This document shows, piece by piece, positions 1 to 10,900 of a stretch of DNA of 64,000 nucleotides (within the stretch, counting starts at the first letter, position 1; each line of letters begins with the position of its first letter). Source of the stretch: Persicaria tinctoria (taxonomy: Eukaryota > Streptophyta > Magnoliopsida > Caryophyllales > Polygonaceae); NCBI GenBank assembly GCA_037127255.1, contig JBANSL010000013.1, forward strand, positions 12,358,688 through 12,422,687, in the 5' to 3' direction. The position numbers and the translations under genes were made by a program. The notes under the pieces were generated by a model, which made no database searches, had not been told where the DNA came from, and worked only from the letters and a program-made list of their open reading frames with translations.

Positions 1-349
1 AATCAAAGAACATTGCACCAACATAACTCAATTAAACAACCTCACACGACTCAAGCAAACAATCACCTAAAAAAACCACTCAAATCGCCTAATAAATTAG
101 GGGAAACACATTAATAAGGTCTTATCCAAAAAAACCCTCCAAATATTCCCCAAATCTCCTAAAAGCTTGATTCTTACCGATTGATGGAGTCCTTTTCTTT
201 TACCCTTGACCCAACATGTGAGAGATGACACCAATCCAACCCCGACCATCGGCTCGCCTCGCCCCGTATGCGGAATCGACCATCGGCTCCGACTCGCGTC
301 CGTGCGCCGCCGACTATCACAACAAAGTTGCATCGACCTAGTGTGGCGA

Positions 350-817
350 TCAAAAGATCCCAGAAAAGTGACAATCAATTTTAGTGTGCTTCGTCCAATC
401 GTCAAACACGGGATTAGCAGCAGTGTGCATATCTGTCTGACTATCACAACAAAGCCGCATCAACCTAGAGTGACGAACACCAAGAGACCGAAGAAGAGAT
501 TTGAGCCCATGCATAACAATGACACTAGAAATAGGAATCAAATCCTGTAAAAAAGTAATCTCACACATCTTGGTGATGAAAAGAAGCTCTCCTGTATCAA
601 GTAATCTACCTCAGGAGCAGTATCTGCAGGTGTGGTGATGGAACCATCAATGAATCTGAGTTTTCTTTTAGCGTTGAAAGCATTACGCATACTAGTCACC
701 CATTCCTGATAGTTGTCCCCTTTCAAGGCGATAGGGCATATGGTTAGGTGGGAATCCGATGGATGAAGGTAGTAAGGAGAGTTCATTCGGGGGACATCGA
801 TAGCAAGAGTGGTGGCT
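350..817 (-). pseudogene. Deleted Copia remnant: gag start joined to RNase H end
   Basis: Read on the minus strand, about 590-817 encodes the start of a Copia gag (it contains YYLHPSD, a block common to Copia gag N-termini, then GDNYQEW and NAFNAKRKL). About 350-500 then encodes the end of RNase H (CDSQ, then AANPVFDDWTKHTKIDCHF, as in the Copia ending CDNQAAIHIA...[12 protein letters not shown]). Protease, integrase and reverse transcriptase are absent, so most of the element has been lost. A second, more decayed copy of the RNase H block lies near 319-360, about 117 bp away. The gag start is cut at 817/818 by the composite element at 823-6071, and the matching LTR lies beyond it at 6124-6309. 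Non-functional. Confidence 0.7.
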
Positions 818-822
818 TGTGC

Positions 823-1021
823 TGTTGGGATAAAAAAAGACTTCCCACATTGGTGGTGGAGTGAAAACCAAATCAAAATATAAGAGAGGGAGAAACCCCT
901 ACATAATGGCTTAAGCTTTTGTGTAAAGTGGTGGATTCCGCCCTTATAACCAAAAAACAAAATAAACCCGACACGACTCCCGATTTGATACGACCCGTCT
1001 CGGGATTCTCGTATTCTCACA
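823..1021 (+). repeat. Left outer LTR (TRIM-like, 199 bp)
   Basis: Begins TGTTGGGAT and ends TTCTCACA, followed directly by the primer-binding site TGGTATCAGAGC at 1022-1033, which is complementary to the 3' end of initiator tRNA-Met. The right copy at 5872-6071 is closely similar. Confidence 0.9.
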
Positions 1022-1033
1022 TGGTATCAGAGC
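1022..1033 (+). other. Primer-binding site (initiator tRNA-Met)
   Basis: TGGTATCAGAGC immediately follows the left outer LTR, the usual position and sequence of a plant Copia minus-strand primer site. The DNA beyond it belongs to the Copia body and not to the TRIM, so the junction of the two elements lies within or just before this site. Confidence 0.85.
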
Positions 1034-1124
1034 ATATTTCCGCAATTTTGCTTTGATCAAGTTTCAATTTAGTCTCGATCTTCTTTTTCTTTCCAGTTTT
1101 CTGAAGTTTCTCCTCTGAGAAGCC

Positions 1125-4100
1125 ATGGCGACGAATGTGGTTCAAGTCACAGACGAAAGCCGAGTGGAAGCTAATGATCCTTTTTACCTGCATCCGAGTG
1201 ACAATCCAGGCACGGTGCTTGTCACTCCTTTTGGTGGCAAGAATTTCGGCGAATGGAGGAGATCCATTCTCATCGCACTTTCTGCTAAAAACAAGCTTGG
1301 ATTTCTCAATGGAGACATCTCAAAGCCGGATCCGCCATCTTCTAGGCTTATGATTTGGAGGAGATGCAACGATATGGTAACTGCTTGGATTCTGAACAGC
1401 CTCAGCCCCGAGATCAAACGAAGTGTGATATACATGGATACGGCTCAAGCGATCTGGCGATCTATTGAACCGCGATATGGAAAGATCGGTGGAACTCAAT
1501 TGTTTTCCATCAAAAGGGAGATCAGTCGTCTTGAGTAAGGTACGACGTCTTTTGCTACCTATTTCAATAAGATGAAAGCGTTATGGGATGAATTAGATAA
1601 TGTCCGAACTGTACCTGCTTGCACCTGTGGTGCTGCTCCTGCGATGCTGAAATTTGAAGAGAATGAGCGTCTGGTTGATCTTTTGATGGGACTAAATGAG
1701 TCCTATCTCACGGCTAGGGGTTCAGTTCTCATGATGGATCCCTTGCCCAATCTGGATCATGTTTATTCCTTAATGACACAAGAAGAGAATTAAAGAGAGG
1801 CTAAGCTTGGATCTGATGTTGTTGAAGGCATCTCTTCACACGTCAATACACAGGCACCTCCCAAAATTGGATCTGCAGGTGATGCGATCTCTATGTTTGT
1901 GAAGGCTCAGAACAATTCAAAGGGAGGAAACTCTGGTAATTCGCAGGGCAATGTTAGTTCCAATAGGAGCAACACTGAGCGGAAGCCATTATTCTGCACT
2001 AATTGCAAGAAAACCAACCACACTGTGGATAGGTGTTTTTTCTTGATCGGATTTCCCACAGGTTATGGGAAGGACAAGGATAAGAAACGGACCGGCGATG
2101 GCAAATTTGCAGGCAGTGCAAATCAGGGTGGTGGTTTTGATTTCACTTCTTCTCAACTTGCACAAATCATGAGTCTCCTTCAATCTGCTGGTGTTGGATC
2201 ACAGGGAAAACAACCTATTGTAGACGATTTTGCCGGCTTCTCAGGTACATCTCTTAGTTCTCAAGTGTTGAACGGGATCACATGGATTGTGGACAGTGGG
2301 GCGAGTGGCCGCATGTGTGGTGATGCCTCCATGTTCACAAGCACCTACCCGCTCTCCAAGCCTTTTATTATCACTCTACCAACTAAAGAAACCACAACTG
2401 TTACTACTTCTGGCACAGTTGAGGTTTTGCCGACTCTGAAATTGGACAATGTTCTGTTTGTTCCCAATTTCAGTTGCAATTTGCTATCAGTTGAGTGTAT
2501 GGTTAGGGATTTGCATTGCTTTGTTTTGTTTACCAATAAAGGATGTTATATGCAGAGTCCTATGATGAAGGGTCATGTGAAGATTGGTGAAAGGGTGAGA
2601 GACTTGTTCCTGTTACAGCCTTCTCGTTCATCTTCATGTCACAGTCTTCCTTGCTTTGCTTTCAATAATGTTGCTGCCCCGGTGGATGCTGATGTGTGGC
2701 ACAAGAGGCTGGGTCACCTCCCAACTTCCAAACTTCGCTCTTTCCCTTTCATTACTGTTGATGTTGATTGTAATAACAGACTTCGAGCTTGTGATGTTTG
2801 TGCCAAAGCTCGTCAAACTCGTCTTCCCTTTTCTGATAGTGTTATCAGTACACAAGGGTGTTTTGATTTGATACATGTCGATGTATGGGGACCGTATCGT
2901 CTTCCTACATATGATGAGAACAGATTTTTCATCACTATAGTTGATGATTTTACTCGATACACCTAGATCAAATTGCTTCCCAGAAAAAGTTATGCGTTTG
3001 TTGCAATCAAGCAGTTTCTGGCCATGACAGAGAGACAATTCGGCAAACAGGTTAAAGCAATTCGGTCTGACAATGCTTTTTAGCTTGGTTGTGGCCTTGC
3101 TCACGCTCAATTTTTGTTGGATAAAGGCATAATTCATCAAACATCGTGCGTCACTACTCCACAGCAAAATGGAGTCGTCGAGAGGAAACATCGACATCTC
3201 ATAGAGGTCGCTAGGAGTTTGATGTTTGAATCGGGCTTACCCATGGAATTCTGGGGAGATAACGTCCTGACTGCTGCACACATCATCAATCGAATTCCCA
3301 GCCGTGTGTTGAAGTCTAAGTCATCGTATGAACTATTGTTCTCCAAGCTTCCTGACTACACATTCCTTCGTTGTTTCGGTAGCCTATGCTTTGCTGCAAC
3401 CCTCGAACAAGGAAGAGTCAAGTTCTCTCCTCGAGCCATCCCTTGTGTTGTTCTTGGCTTTCCCATGGGAAAGAAAGGTTATAAGCTGCTTCAAATTGAT
3501 AATAAAACCATCTTTCATTCAAGGGATGTTGTTTTTCAAGAGAGAATTTTCCCATACCACACTCTTGCTGCCAGTCCAACACCTGTTGTTCCTCCCTCCT
3601 TTTCCATCTCAGAGGTACCTTTTGTGGACGATTCTGAGATCTCAGTTATGGGTTCAGCTTCTTCACCTGCTCCTTGTGTTGATTCAAGGGCACAGGTTGG
3701 TCTTCGACGATCTTCTCGTGTCTCTCGTCCACCGTCTCATCTGTCTGATTACGTTTGTGGACATGCTTATGACAACATGCTCAGTTGTTTTCACACAGTC
3801 ACCTCCACTGTCCAATTTCCTAAAGTCACTCTTCCTCCCGATTCCCATCCCGAATCTGAACAAGACATGGTCTGTGGTACCCTTGGCAAGATGCTATGCA
3901 AGCTGATGCTATGGTCTGTGGTACCCTTGACATGGTCTGTCAGTATCAAGCTTGGCAAGATGCTATGCAAGCTGAGTTTACTGCTCTTGATCTCAACAAG
4001 ACATGGTCTGTGGTACCCTTGCCAAAAGGAAAGAAAGCAATCGGTTGCCGTTGGGTTTACAAGGTGAAACGGAGGGCTAATGGGAGTCTTGAAAGGTATA

Positions 4101-5446
4101 AGGTGAGGCTGGTGGTTAAGGGTTACACGTAGAAGGAGGGAGTCGACTTCACAGAGACTTTCTCTCCGGTTGTAAAGATGACAACTGTTCGTGCTTTGGT
4201 CTATGTTGCCCTTAAGAGAGGATGGAAATTGTTTCAATTAGACGTTAATAACGCCTTTTTGCACGGTTCTCTTGATGAGGAAGTTTATATGAAACTTCCC
4301 CCCGGCTTGTCTGTTGACGGGGACAATTTGGTTTGTCGATTACAGAAGTCCTTGTACGGGCTTAAGCAGGCATCCCGTCAATGGAACGCTCGTCTCTCTT
4401 CTGCCTTGAAAGATCGTGGATATACACAATCCCTGAATGATTACTCCGTGTTCTATAAGAAACAGGCCTCTGGGGATGTTTTTGTTGGTGTTTATGTCGA
4501 CGATTTGATCCTCACTGGTAGTGATCTAGATGAGATTGGGCATTTAAAATCTTTTTTGGACACTGAATTTCGTATCAAGGATCTCGAGGAGTTGCATTAT
4601 TTCCTTGGTATTGAGTTCTTACGAACTTCAGAAGGTTTGGTTCTCACTCAACGAAGGTTTATTGCTGAGCTCCTACAGGAATTCAAGTATCATGCCCGCT
4701 CAGTGGTCAGTCCTCTTGATCCTCAACTTCGTTTATCACCAACTGATGGTGTTTTGCTTGAGAATCCCACCGAGTATCGCCGGCTAGTTGGGAAACTCAA
4801 TTTCCTTGTTCATACAAGACCGAATTTGGCTTTTACAGTTCAGCTTTTAAGCCAATTTATGCGGCATCCTAGGAGCGCTCACCTTGATGTTGCACTCCAT
4901 GTCTTGAAGTATCTTCGTGGTACCATATCAAAAGGCCTTTTATTCACCAGCACTTCCGATTTTCGCCTACAAGCTTTCTGTGATGCCGATTGGGCGAGTT
5001 GCCCGTTCTCCCGTTGATCCATTAGTGGCTATTTGGTCTTCCTCGGTTCCAGTTTACTCTCTTGGAAGTCGAAGAAGCAGGTTTCCGTCTCCCTTTCGTT
5101 TGCCGAGGCTGAGCATCGGTCAATCCGTCAAGTCTGCACTGAGCTTGCTTGGTTAACTCGTTTGCTGACCGAAATTGGGGTTCATGGCATGACTCCCATT
5201 CCAATCCGATGTGATAACTAGGCAACAATTTACATCACTCGCAACCCTGTGTATCACGAGCGGACTAAGCATATCGATATCGATTGCCACTTCTCTCGCG
5301 AAAAGTTGCTTGAGGGCTTGATCACGCTATCCCATATCTCTACCAAATCCCAGCTTGCTGATTTTCTAACGAAGAACCTTGTTGGCATTCGTCTTCAACC
5401 TCTACTTCGCAAGATCGGCCTCGTCTCTATCCCGGCTCGCTCTTGA
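1125..5446 (+). pseudogene. Copia gag-pol polyprotein, decayed
   Basis: All domains are present in Copia order. Gag starts at the ATG at 1125; a CCHC zinc knuckle (C-X2-C-X4-H-X4-C) lies at 1995-2036; the protease motif DSGAS is near 2292; the integrase zinc region (WHKRLGH, CDVC) and core follow at about 2690-3250 (DVWGPY ... [11 protein letters not shown]); reverse transcriptase has YVDDL at 4493-4507; RNase H runs to 5446. The reading frame is broken by stops at 1536, 1791, 2964-2966, 3082, 4130, 5015 and 5217-5219 (approximate codon positions), and a scrambled duplication near 3866-4016 shifts the frame. Six of the seven stops fit a C-to-T or G-to-A change from the family codon. It cannot make a working polyprotein. 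Confidence 0.9.
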
Positions 5447-5453
5447 AGGGGGG

Positions 5454-5683
5454 TGTTAGGAGTATTAGGGCCTATTCTGTATTTGGGCTGAGCCGAGCCC
5501 AGCCCATGTTGCCTATTGTATCCGGGTTTGGTATTACTTAAATACCTGAAGCCCTGTATCTTTCTGATCCATTCAATAGAAACAAAATCCAGATTTTCCC
5601 TCCATCTCGCTCTCTCTTTCTCTCTGTGTTTCGATTGTTCCAGATTTCCTTACGAAATTTGAGCTCCAACTCCAAATCCTTCA
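5454..5683 (+). repeat. Single inner LTR of the captured Copia (230 bp)
   Basis: It follows the purine run GAAGGGGGG at 5445-5453, begins TGTTAGGAG, ends CCTTCA, and is followed by TGGTATCAGAGT at 5684-5695. It is unrelated to the outer LTRs. There is no second copy at the 5' side of gag, where an outer-type LTR sits instead. This is the natural 3' LTR of the Copia body at 1125-5446. Confidence 0.8.
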
Positions 5684-5871
5684 TGGTATCAGAGTAGGTC
5701 CGAGTCGGGTCGGTTTTCCTGGCTTCGGGATAGGCTAAAAGAGAATGAGATGCCGAATCCCGTTGTAAAAAAACCGGGCGAGCTATAAAGAGATTGAGAG
5801 TCTCGACCCGGGAGAAAAAAAAAATTGTTCAAGTGTCAACCCGATCGAGGCGGTTCGCACTTGAGGGGGCG
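5684..5871 (+). repeat. TRIM-like internal domain (188 bp)
   Basis: It starts with a primer-binding site (TGGTATCAGAG) and ends with the purine-rich tract TTGAGGGGGCG just before the right outer LTR. It has no coding capacity. Together with the outer LTRs it makes a complete TRIM-like element. Confidence 0.7.
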
Positions 5872-6071
5872 TGTTGGGATAAAAAAAAGACTTCCCACAT
5901 TGGTGGTGGAGTGAAAACCAAACCAAAATATAACAGAGGGAGAAACCTCTACATAATGGCTTAAGCTTTTGTGTAAAGTGGTGGATCCCGACCTTATAAC
6001 CAAAAAATAAAATAAACCCGACACGACTCCCGATTTTATACGACCCGTTTCGGGATTCTCGTATTCTCACA
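5872..6071 (+). repeat. Right outer LTR (TRIM-like, 200 bp)
   Basis: Begins TGTTGGGAT and ends TTCTCACA. It is followed by the target-site duplication TGTGC at 6072-6076, identical to 818-822. Confidence 0.9.
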
Positions 6072-6123
6072 TGTGCAGCAAAATATGATTTAGGGTTGTG
6101 TTTATATAATAGGATCGATAACA

Positions 6124-6309
6124 TGTGAAACTAGGCAGATAAGAGAGAGATTTAGGAAAACTTTTCATTGCCTCATAGGTACAATATATAGTATTTATAA
6201 ACTCTTATCTTATGAAAGAGATAACAGATATACAAGGATATGTACTTGGGACCCAAGTTACATATATAAAGATAATATTCTACTTAATATCTCAATAGAT
6301 AATCAAACA
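6124..6309 (-). repeat. LTR of the older minus-strand Copia
   Basis: Read on the minus strand it begins TGTTTGATTATC and ends GTTTCACA, with a TATA-like stretch (TATAAATACTATATA) inside. The next bases (TGTTATCGATC) resemble a mutated TGGTATCAGAGC primer site. It points into the gag fragment at 590-817, from which it is separated only by the composite element, so it is probably the 5' LTR of that remnant. Confidence 0.6.
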
Positions 6310-7440
6310 TAGTCAGATTCTGTCGATTTTACTCCCTTAAAGGCATGAATCAAGATGACCTGCTCCGGAAAGTGGGTGCACCTCTTTCGATTTCACCGAT
6401 TGATCGAGTTGCTTTGGCATCGAAAGATTTTGGGATAAACTAGCCAACACGTGCTATTTGTGAGTTTCAAGAACTTTGTGTTTGGAGATAGATGATGGGT
6501 TGCGAGCTACTTTGAGTGGGGTGGAGTGAGATAAAAATCAAAGAGTAATTGGATTTTTATGTGAGAGTGGGGTTAATAATAAAGGGTTGTATATTGGTGG
6601 CCTGAGTTATTGTATGTTTTGCCGATGAAAGTGAAGATGAAAGGTTGCAGAGATTGGATTTTTATGTTTTGTGTAAGAAATCAAAATTGATATTGGATGT
6701 ATGACCCTTTAACCTCAACCCAAATGCTAGGTTGTAGGGTGTGTATGGGGCAAGTTTAAGTAGTTTTTAAATGGGTATGCTATCCACACTGTCGGATTTT
6801 GCCATATACACGGCCACACAGTATCGATCTCGGGAGTCGGAGATGACAAAGGGACTGCTGACACTGACTGGAGGAGACGGTAGACTAGGCATAGTGTTGG
6901 GCAAGGTTTTGTGGTGCTACTGCCTACTGGTGTAGAAAGGGAGTGCTATATGTGCCGACCTCGGGTGACCAAGTCGGTAGATGTATTGCTGACACCAACT
7001 GGAGGAGACGGCAGAGGTAGACCGTGCGTTTTGGTGAGAAAACCACCGTGCGTATAACAATCCCATTTTAAACTACTCAAATCAAATGGTTAAAATATAA
7101 GTGGTGTATGGGGTTTAATTTAATTGGGATTTTTTTATTAAAATTGGTGACTTAAAAAAAAGCTATTTATGATAGCTTTTCTTAGTGTTTTTAGTTTATT
7201 TGGGTTAAAATGACCATAATACATCTAATAATAATTAAATAAACTCTACTCTTTTTACAAATAATTACAAATAACGGCCTTCCCTACCAACTGTTTGAAT
7301 TTCGAAATTATTTCTATTGGGCAAAGTGGAGTAGACAGTGTACATTCCAAGACCAAAAAATGCTACGTGCCACTTATTCTCTCTAGCCTTTTAATTTTTC
7401 ACCATCCAATTAGAATTTAAAAATGGATGAAATTTCATCT
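6310..7440. other. Intergenic, no gene seen
   Basis: No coding region is recognisable. Two imperfect copies of a GC-richer block (TGACTGGAGGAGACGG near 6866 and the variant CAACTGGAGGAGACGG near 6997) lie about 130 bp apart, possibly from a degraded transposon. The rest is AT-rich. Confidence 0.5.
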
Positions 7441-7592
7441 TCTCATCTCTCGTCTACAGTAATAAACTCCACTTGTGAATCTTGTGATGTGATACTCCCC
7501 CTATATAATGCATTGCATACCCCGCAATCTAATTCAAAGCTATCCACCCTTGGAATTAAAGTTTGAAGAAATACTCCAAAAACATTAGTATG
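7441..7592 (+). promoter_or_regulatory. Displaced RLP1 promoter, leader and orphan ATG
   Basis: From 7491 to 7592 this matches, base for base with few changes, the DNA just upstream of the second receptor copy (27212-27313): CCCCTATATA (TATA box at 7501-7508), then a leader ending ACATTAGTATG. The ATG at 7590-7592 was the start of RLP1 but is now followed by the LTR, giving ATG TGA, a start codon directly followed by a stop. The coding sequence continues 5.1 kb downstream, after the inserted Copia. Confidence 0.8.
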
Positions 7593-7853
7593 TGATGTAA
7601 TAGTGATCTTGTTATAAATGAGCACCTAGGAACCTTAGTGTAGGTGCGAATCAGGAGATCTCTCTCCTTGTAACTGATTCTCAGCCTTCCTATATAAGGA
7701 GCTGAGCTGTAGTTTGTTAGACACGAAGACACGGAGAGAGAATTTCAATTGAGAGCTTCACTACTCCATCAATGGAGGAATCCCCAATGTGTTGTTCTTG
7801 ATTGAGAGATTCTTAATAAAATCAAACACAGATTCACATTCAATCTGTCTTCA
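7593..7853 (+). repeat. Left LTR of young Copia (261 bp)
   Basis: Begins TGATGTAATAG, ends CTGTCTTCA, and contains the TATA-like CCTATATAAGG. It is followed by the primer-binding site at 7854. Confidence 0.95.
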
Positions 7854-7971
7854 TGGTATCAGAGCAGTTTATGCTCCAAATCTAAAGCTTCCGCATCTGC
7901 TACTACCTTGATCCGACGATTCCTCGCTCTCCAGTTCTTGCTCGCTTGTCAATTGAAGTTCAGCAGCAACA

Positions 7972-10900
7972 ATGGCGGAGCGCACTGTAGAAAGGCGTCG
8001 AGATCAAATCACAGCAACGGATCTGCAAAATCCACTCTTCATACATCCGTCAGATAACTCAGGTATGATTGTTTCTACAATCAAATTGACTGGAGAGAAT
8101 TATCGTAGATGGAGAAAGTCGATGGTCAAAGCTTTATCTGTCAAAAACAAGTTGTGGCTTGTTGAAGGATTGGATCTTCGTAATGAGGAGAATGGTTTAC
8201 AGTGGATTAGGTGTAATGACATGGTCTGTTCATGGATTCTAAACACTGTTTCATCTGAGATTTACAACACTCTTGATGAGTATGATACAGCACGAGAAAT
8301 GTGGAAAGATCTAGAGGAGAGCTATGGCCAAAAGAATGCGCCATTGATCTTTCAAATCAAGAAAGAAATTCAAACCTGTGATCAGAAAACTCTGTCTCTA
8401 ACTGAGTTCTTTACAAAGATGAAAGGCATGTGGCAACAACTTGCAGCTGTTACTAAACCATTGGTGTGCAAGTGTGGTAAATGTGAGTGTGATCTCCAGA
8501 AGAACATTGAAGAAACTGATCAAGAAGACAAACTGATGAGGTTTCTTATGGGGCTAAATGAGAATTTTGACATTGCTCATAGGCAAATCTTGATGAGTAC
8601 TCCATTACCGACTGCCAGTACTGCATACTCGCTGTTGATGCAGGGGGAGCTGGGGTCAGGGTCCAGGACCACCAATCTACATGCTGAGATCACTGCTCTC
8701 ATGGCCAAGCAAGCAGCATCGGGTGATAGGTCACAGGACACCAGGAAGAAGGAAAAGTGTGGGCACTGTGGGGGCAACCACAAGTTTGAGAGATGCTGGG
8801 AACTGATAGGATACCCCAGCTGGCACTCCAAAAGCAAAGATAAGCCACAAACACCTCGCTCTGAAGATCAACACAGGTCTGATAAAGGGGCAGACAAGAG
8901 GAAAAGTGATGGCAAGTACACTCCAAAAGCAAATGCTGCAGGAAAAGGAGTTGTGCAGGACTTCTCAAAAGGTCAACTAAGTGCTGAGCATCACAAACTT
9001 GTGGCAAACTTCATCAACTTCCTTGAACAATCTGGTACTCCAAGTCATGAATCTCACTTAGCAGGTACTCTGTGTTTGAACACTTTTCGTACTGGAAATC
9101 TGTGAATCATGGACAGTAGCCCCACTGACCATATCACATGTGATCTATCCTTACTTGATAACCCAAAACCCACCCCAAACTCTTTCATTCATCTCCCTGA
9201 TGGGAATGTCCCCCCTATCACACACATTGGTGATCTAAAACTCTCCCATTTCACCTTTACAAATGTGCTATGTATCCCTGCATTTCATTTCCATCTGTTG
9301 TCTCTTACACAACTGATCACTGAAAATAAATGCAACATTAGCCTTAATGATGCCTTCTGTGTTGTCCAGGACCAAGCAAAGAGGAAGACGATTGCAGTTG
9401 GTAAGCTATGTGGTAGACTCTTCTACATGAATCCTTCCTGCTGTGAGTCCACTCAGTCCTGTCAGCAAGGCTTCTCTTCTTCAACCATTGCTCAAGTCTC
9501 TGCAAACCATGCCTTACCTATGTTTCTACCTACAAACATCCCAGATTCTACATCTCTATGGCATCTTCGACTTGGACATGCTCCAGTGGCCAAGCTCAGA
9601 CACATAGCTGTCATACAGCGTGACTTGTCCAAAAATAATTCCCATATATGCACTGTATGTCCTTTAGCCAAACAAACTCGCTCTATTTTTTCTGGAAGCA
9701 ACTCTATTGCTGATCATGTATTTGAGATCTTACATTGTGATGTTTGGGGCCCTTATGCCACCCCTACTATGAATGAATTTCGTTTTTTCCTTACCATTGT
9801 GGATGACAAAAGTAGGGGGGTTTGGGCTTTCCTCATGAAACATAAAAGTGAGGTGTGTGATCACCTTTGTTCATTCATCAAAATGGTTCACACCCAATTC
9901 AATTCTACTGTCAAGATTGTAAGGAGTGATCAAGGAACTGAATTCTTTAATCATTCAGTTTCCTCTTTCCTATCTCAGTCTGGCATTATCCATCAAAGTT
10001 CTTGCACTTCAACTCCTCAGCAAAATGGACGAGTGGAACGAAAGCATCGTTACATTTTCCAAATTGCTAGATCCCTTATGCTTGCCTCTTCCTTACCTTT
10101 AAAACTGTGGGGAGATAGTGTGCTCACAGCCACCTATCTCATCAACCGTCTACCAAATCCTATCCTAAACCATAAATCACCAAATGAAGTTCTCTTCCAC
10201 AAAACACCAACTTACTCTCATCTACGTACCTTTGGGTGTTTAGCTTTTGCTACTACTTCCCATCTACCTGGGGTCAAGAAATTTGATCCTAGAGCTGATC
10301 CATGTGCCTTTGTAGGGTACCCATTTGGCAAGAAAGGCTACAAACTCTACAATCTAAAGACTAACAAATACATGATCAGCTCTGATGTTACCTTCATTGA
10401 GCACATTTTTCCCTTTGCTCTTAATCCTGCCTCTACACCTCTTAACAATACCACCAGTGATCATAATTTTCCCTTTGATTACTTAACAAATGATCTCCTT
10501 GAGACATCTGTTCCTTCAACCCATGCTCCCTCACCTACTATATCTCCACCACCTGACATCAGTCCCCCATCTCCTACAACTTCTGTGATTGCAACCCCTT
10601 CTGACTCTATACTCTATGAGTCTCCTGCTGACTACTCTCCCTCCCCAGTAACAAACACCTTTGAGATTACCCCTGAACAGCCTATAAGACACTCCACAAG
10701 GACCCACAACCCTCCAGTATGGATGAAGGATTATGTAGGATTGGCTACCACTGATGCAACCACACTGCCATCATCTTCTTCAAAGGTAACCCATTACCCT
10801 CTCTCAGCTTATCTGTCCTATAACTCATGCTCTATGGCCTATCAATCCTTTGTTGCAAATGCTGCCCCACACTCTGAACCCAAGTCTGTCCGGAAAGCCA

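Larger units (their letters stand above)
823..6071 (+). mobile_element. Composite LTR element: TRIM-like element carrying a Copia body
   Basis: Two similar LTRs (823-1021 and 5872-6071, TG...CA) are bounded by a perfect 5-bp target-site duplication TGTGC at 818-822 and 6072-6076, so the whole block behaves as one insertion. Its interior is odd: primer-binding site, Copia gag-pol, polypurine tract, then a single unrelated LTR (5454-5683), a second primer-binding site, a short non-coding stretch, a second polypurine tract and the right outer LTR. The outer LTRs plus 5684-5871 would form a TRIM of about 590 bp by themselves. The Copia body plus the inner LTR equals a one-LTR circle inserted at the common sequence TGGTATCAGAG. 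The LTRs differ by about eight substitutions and one indel (seen by eye), so the insertion is not recent. Confidence 0.85.
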
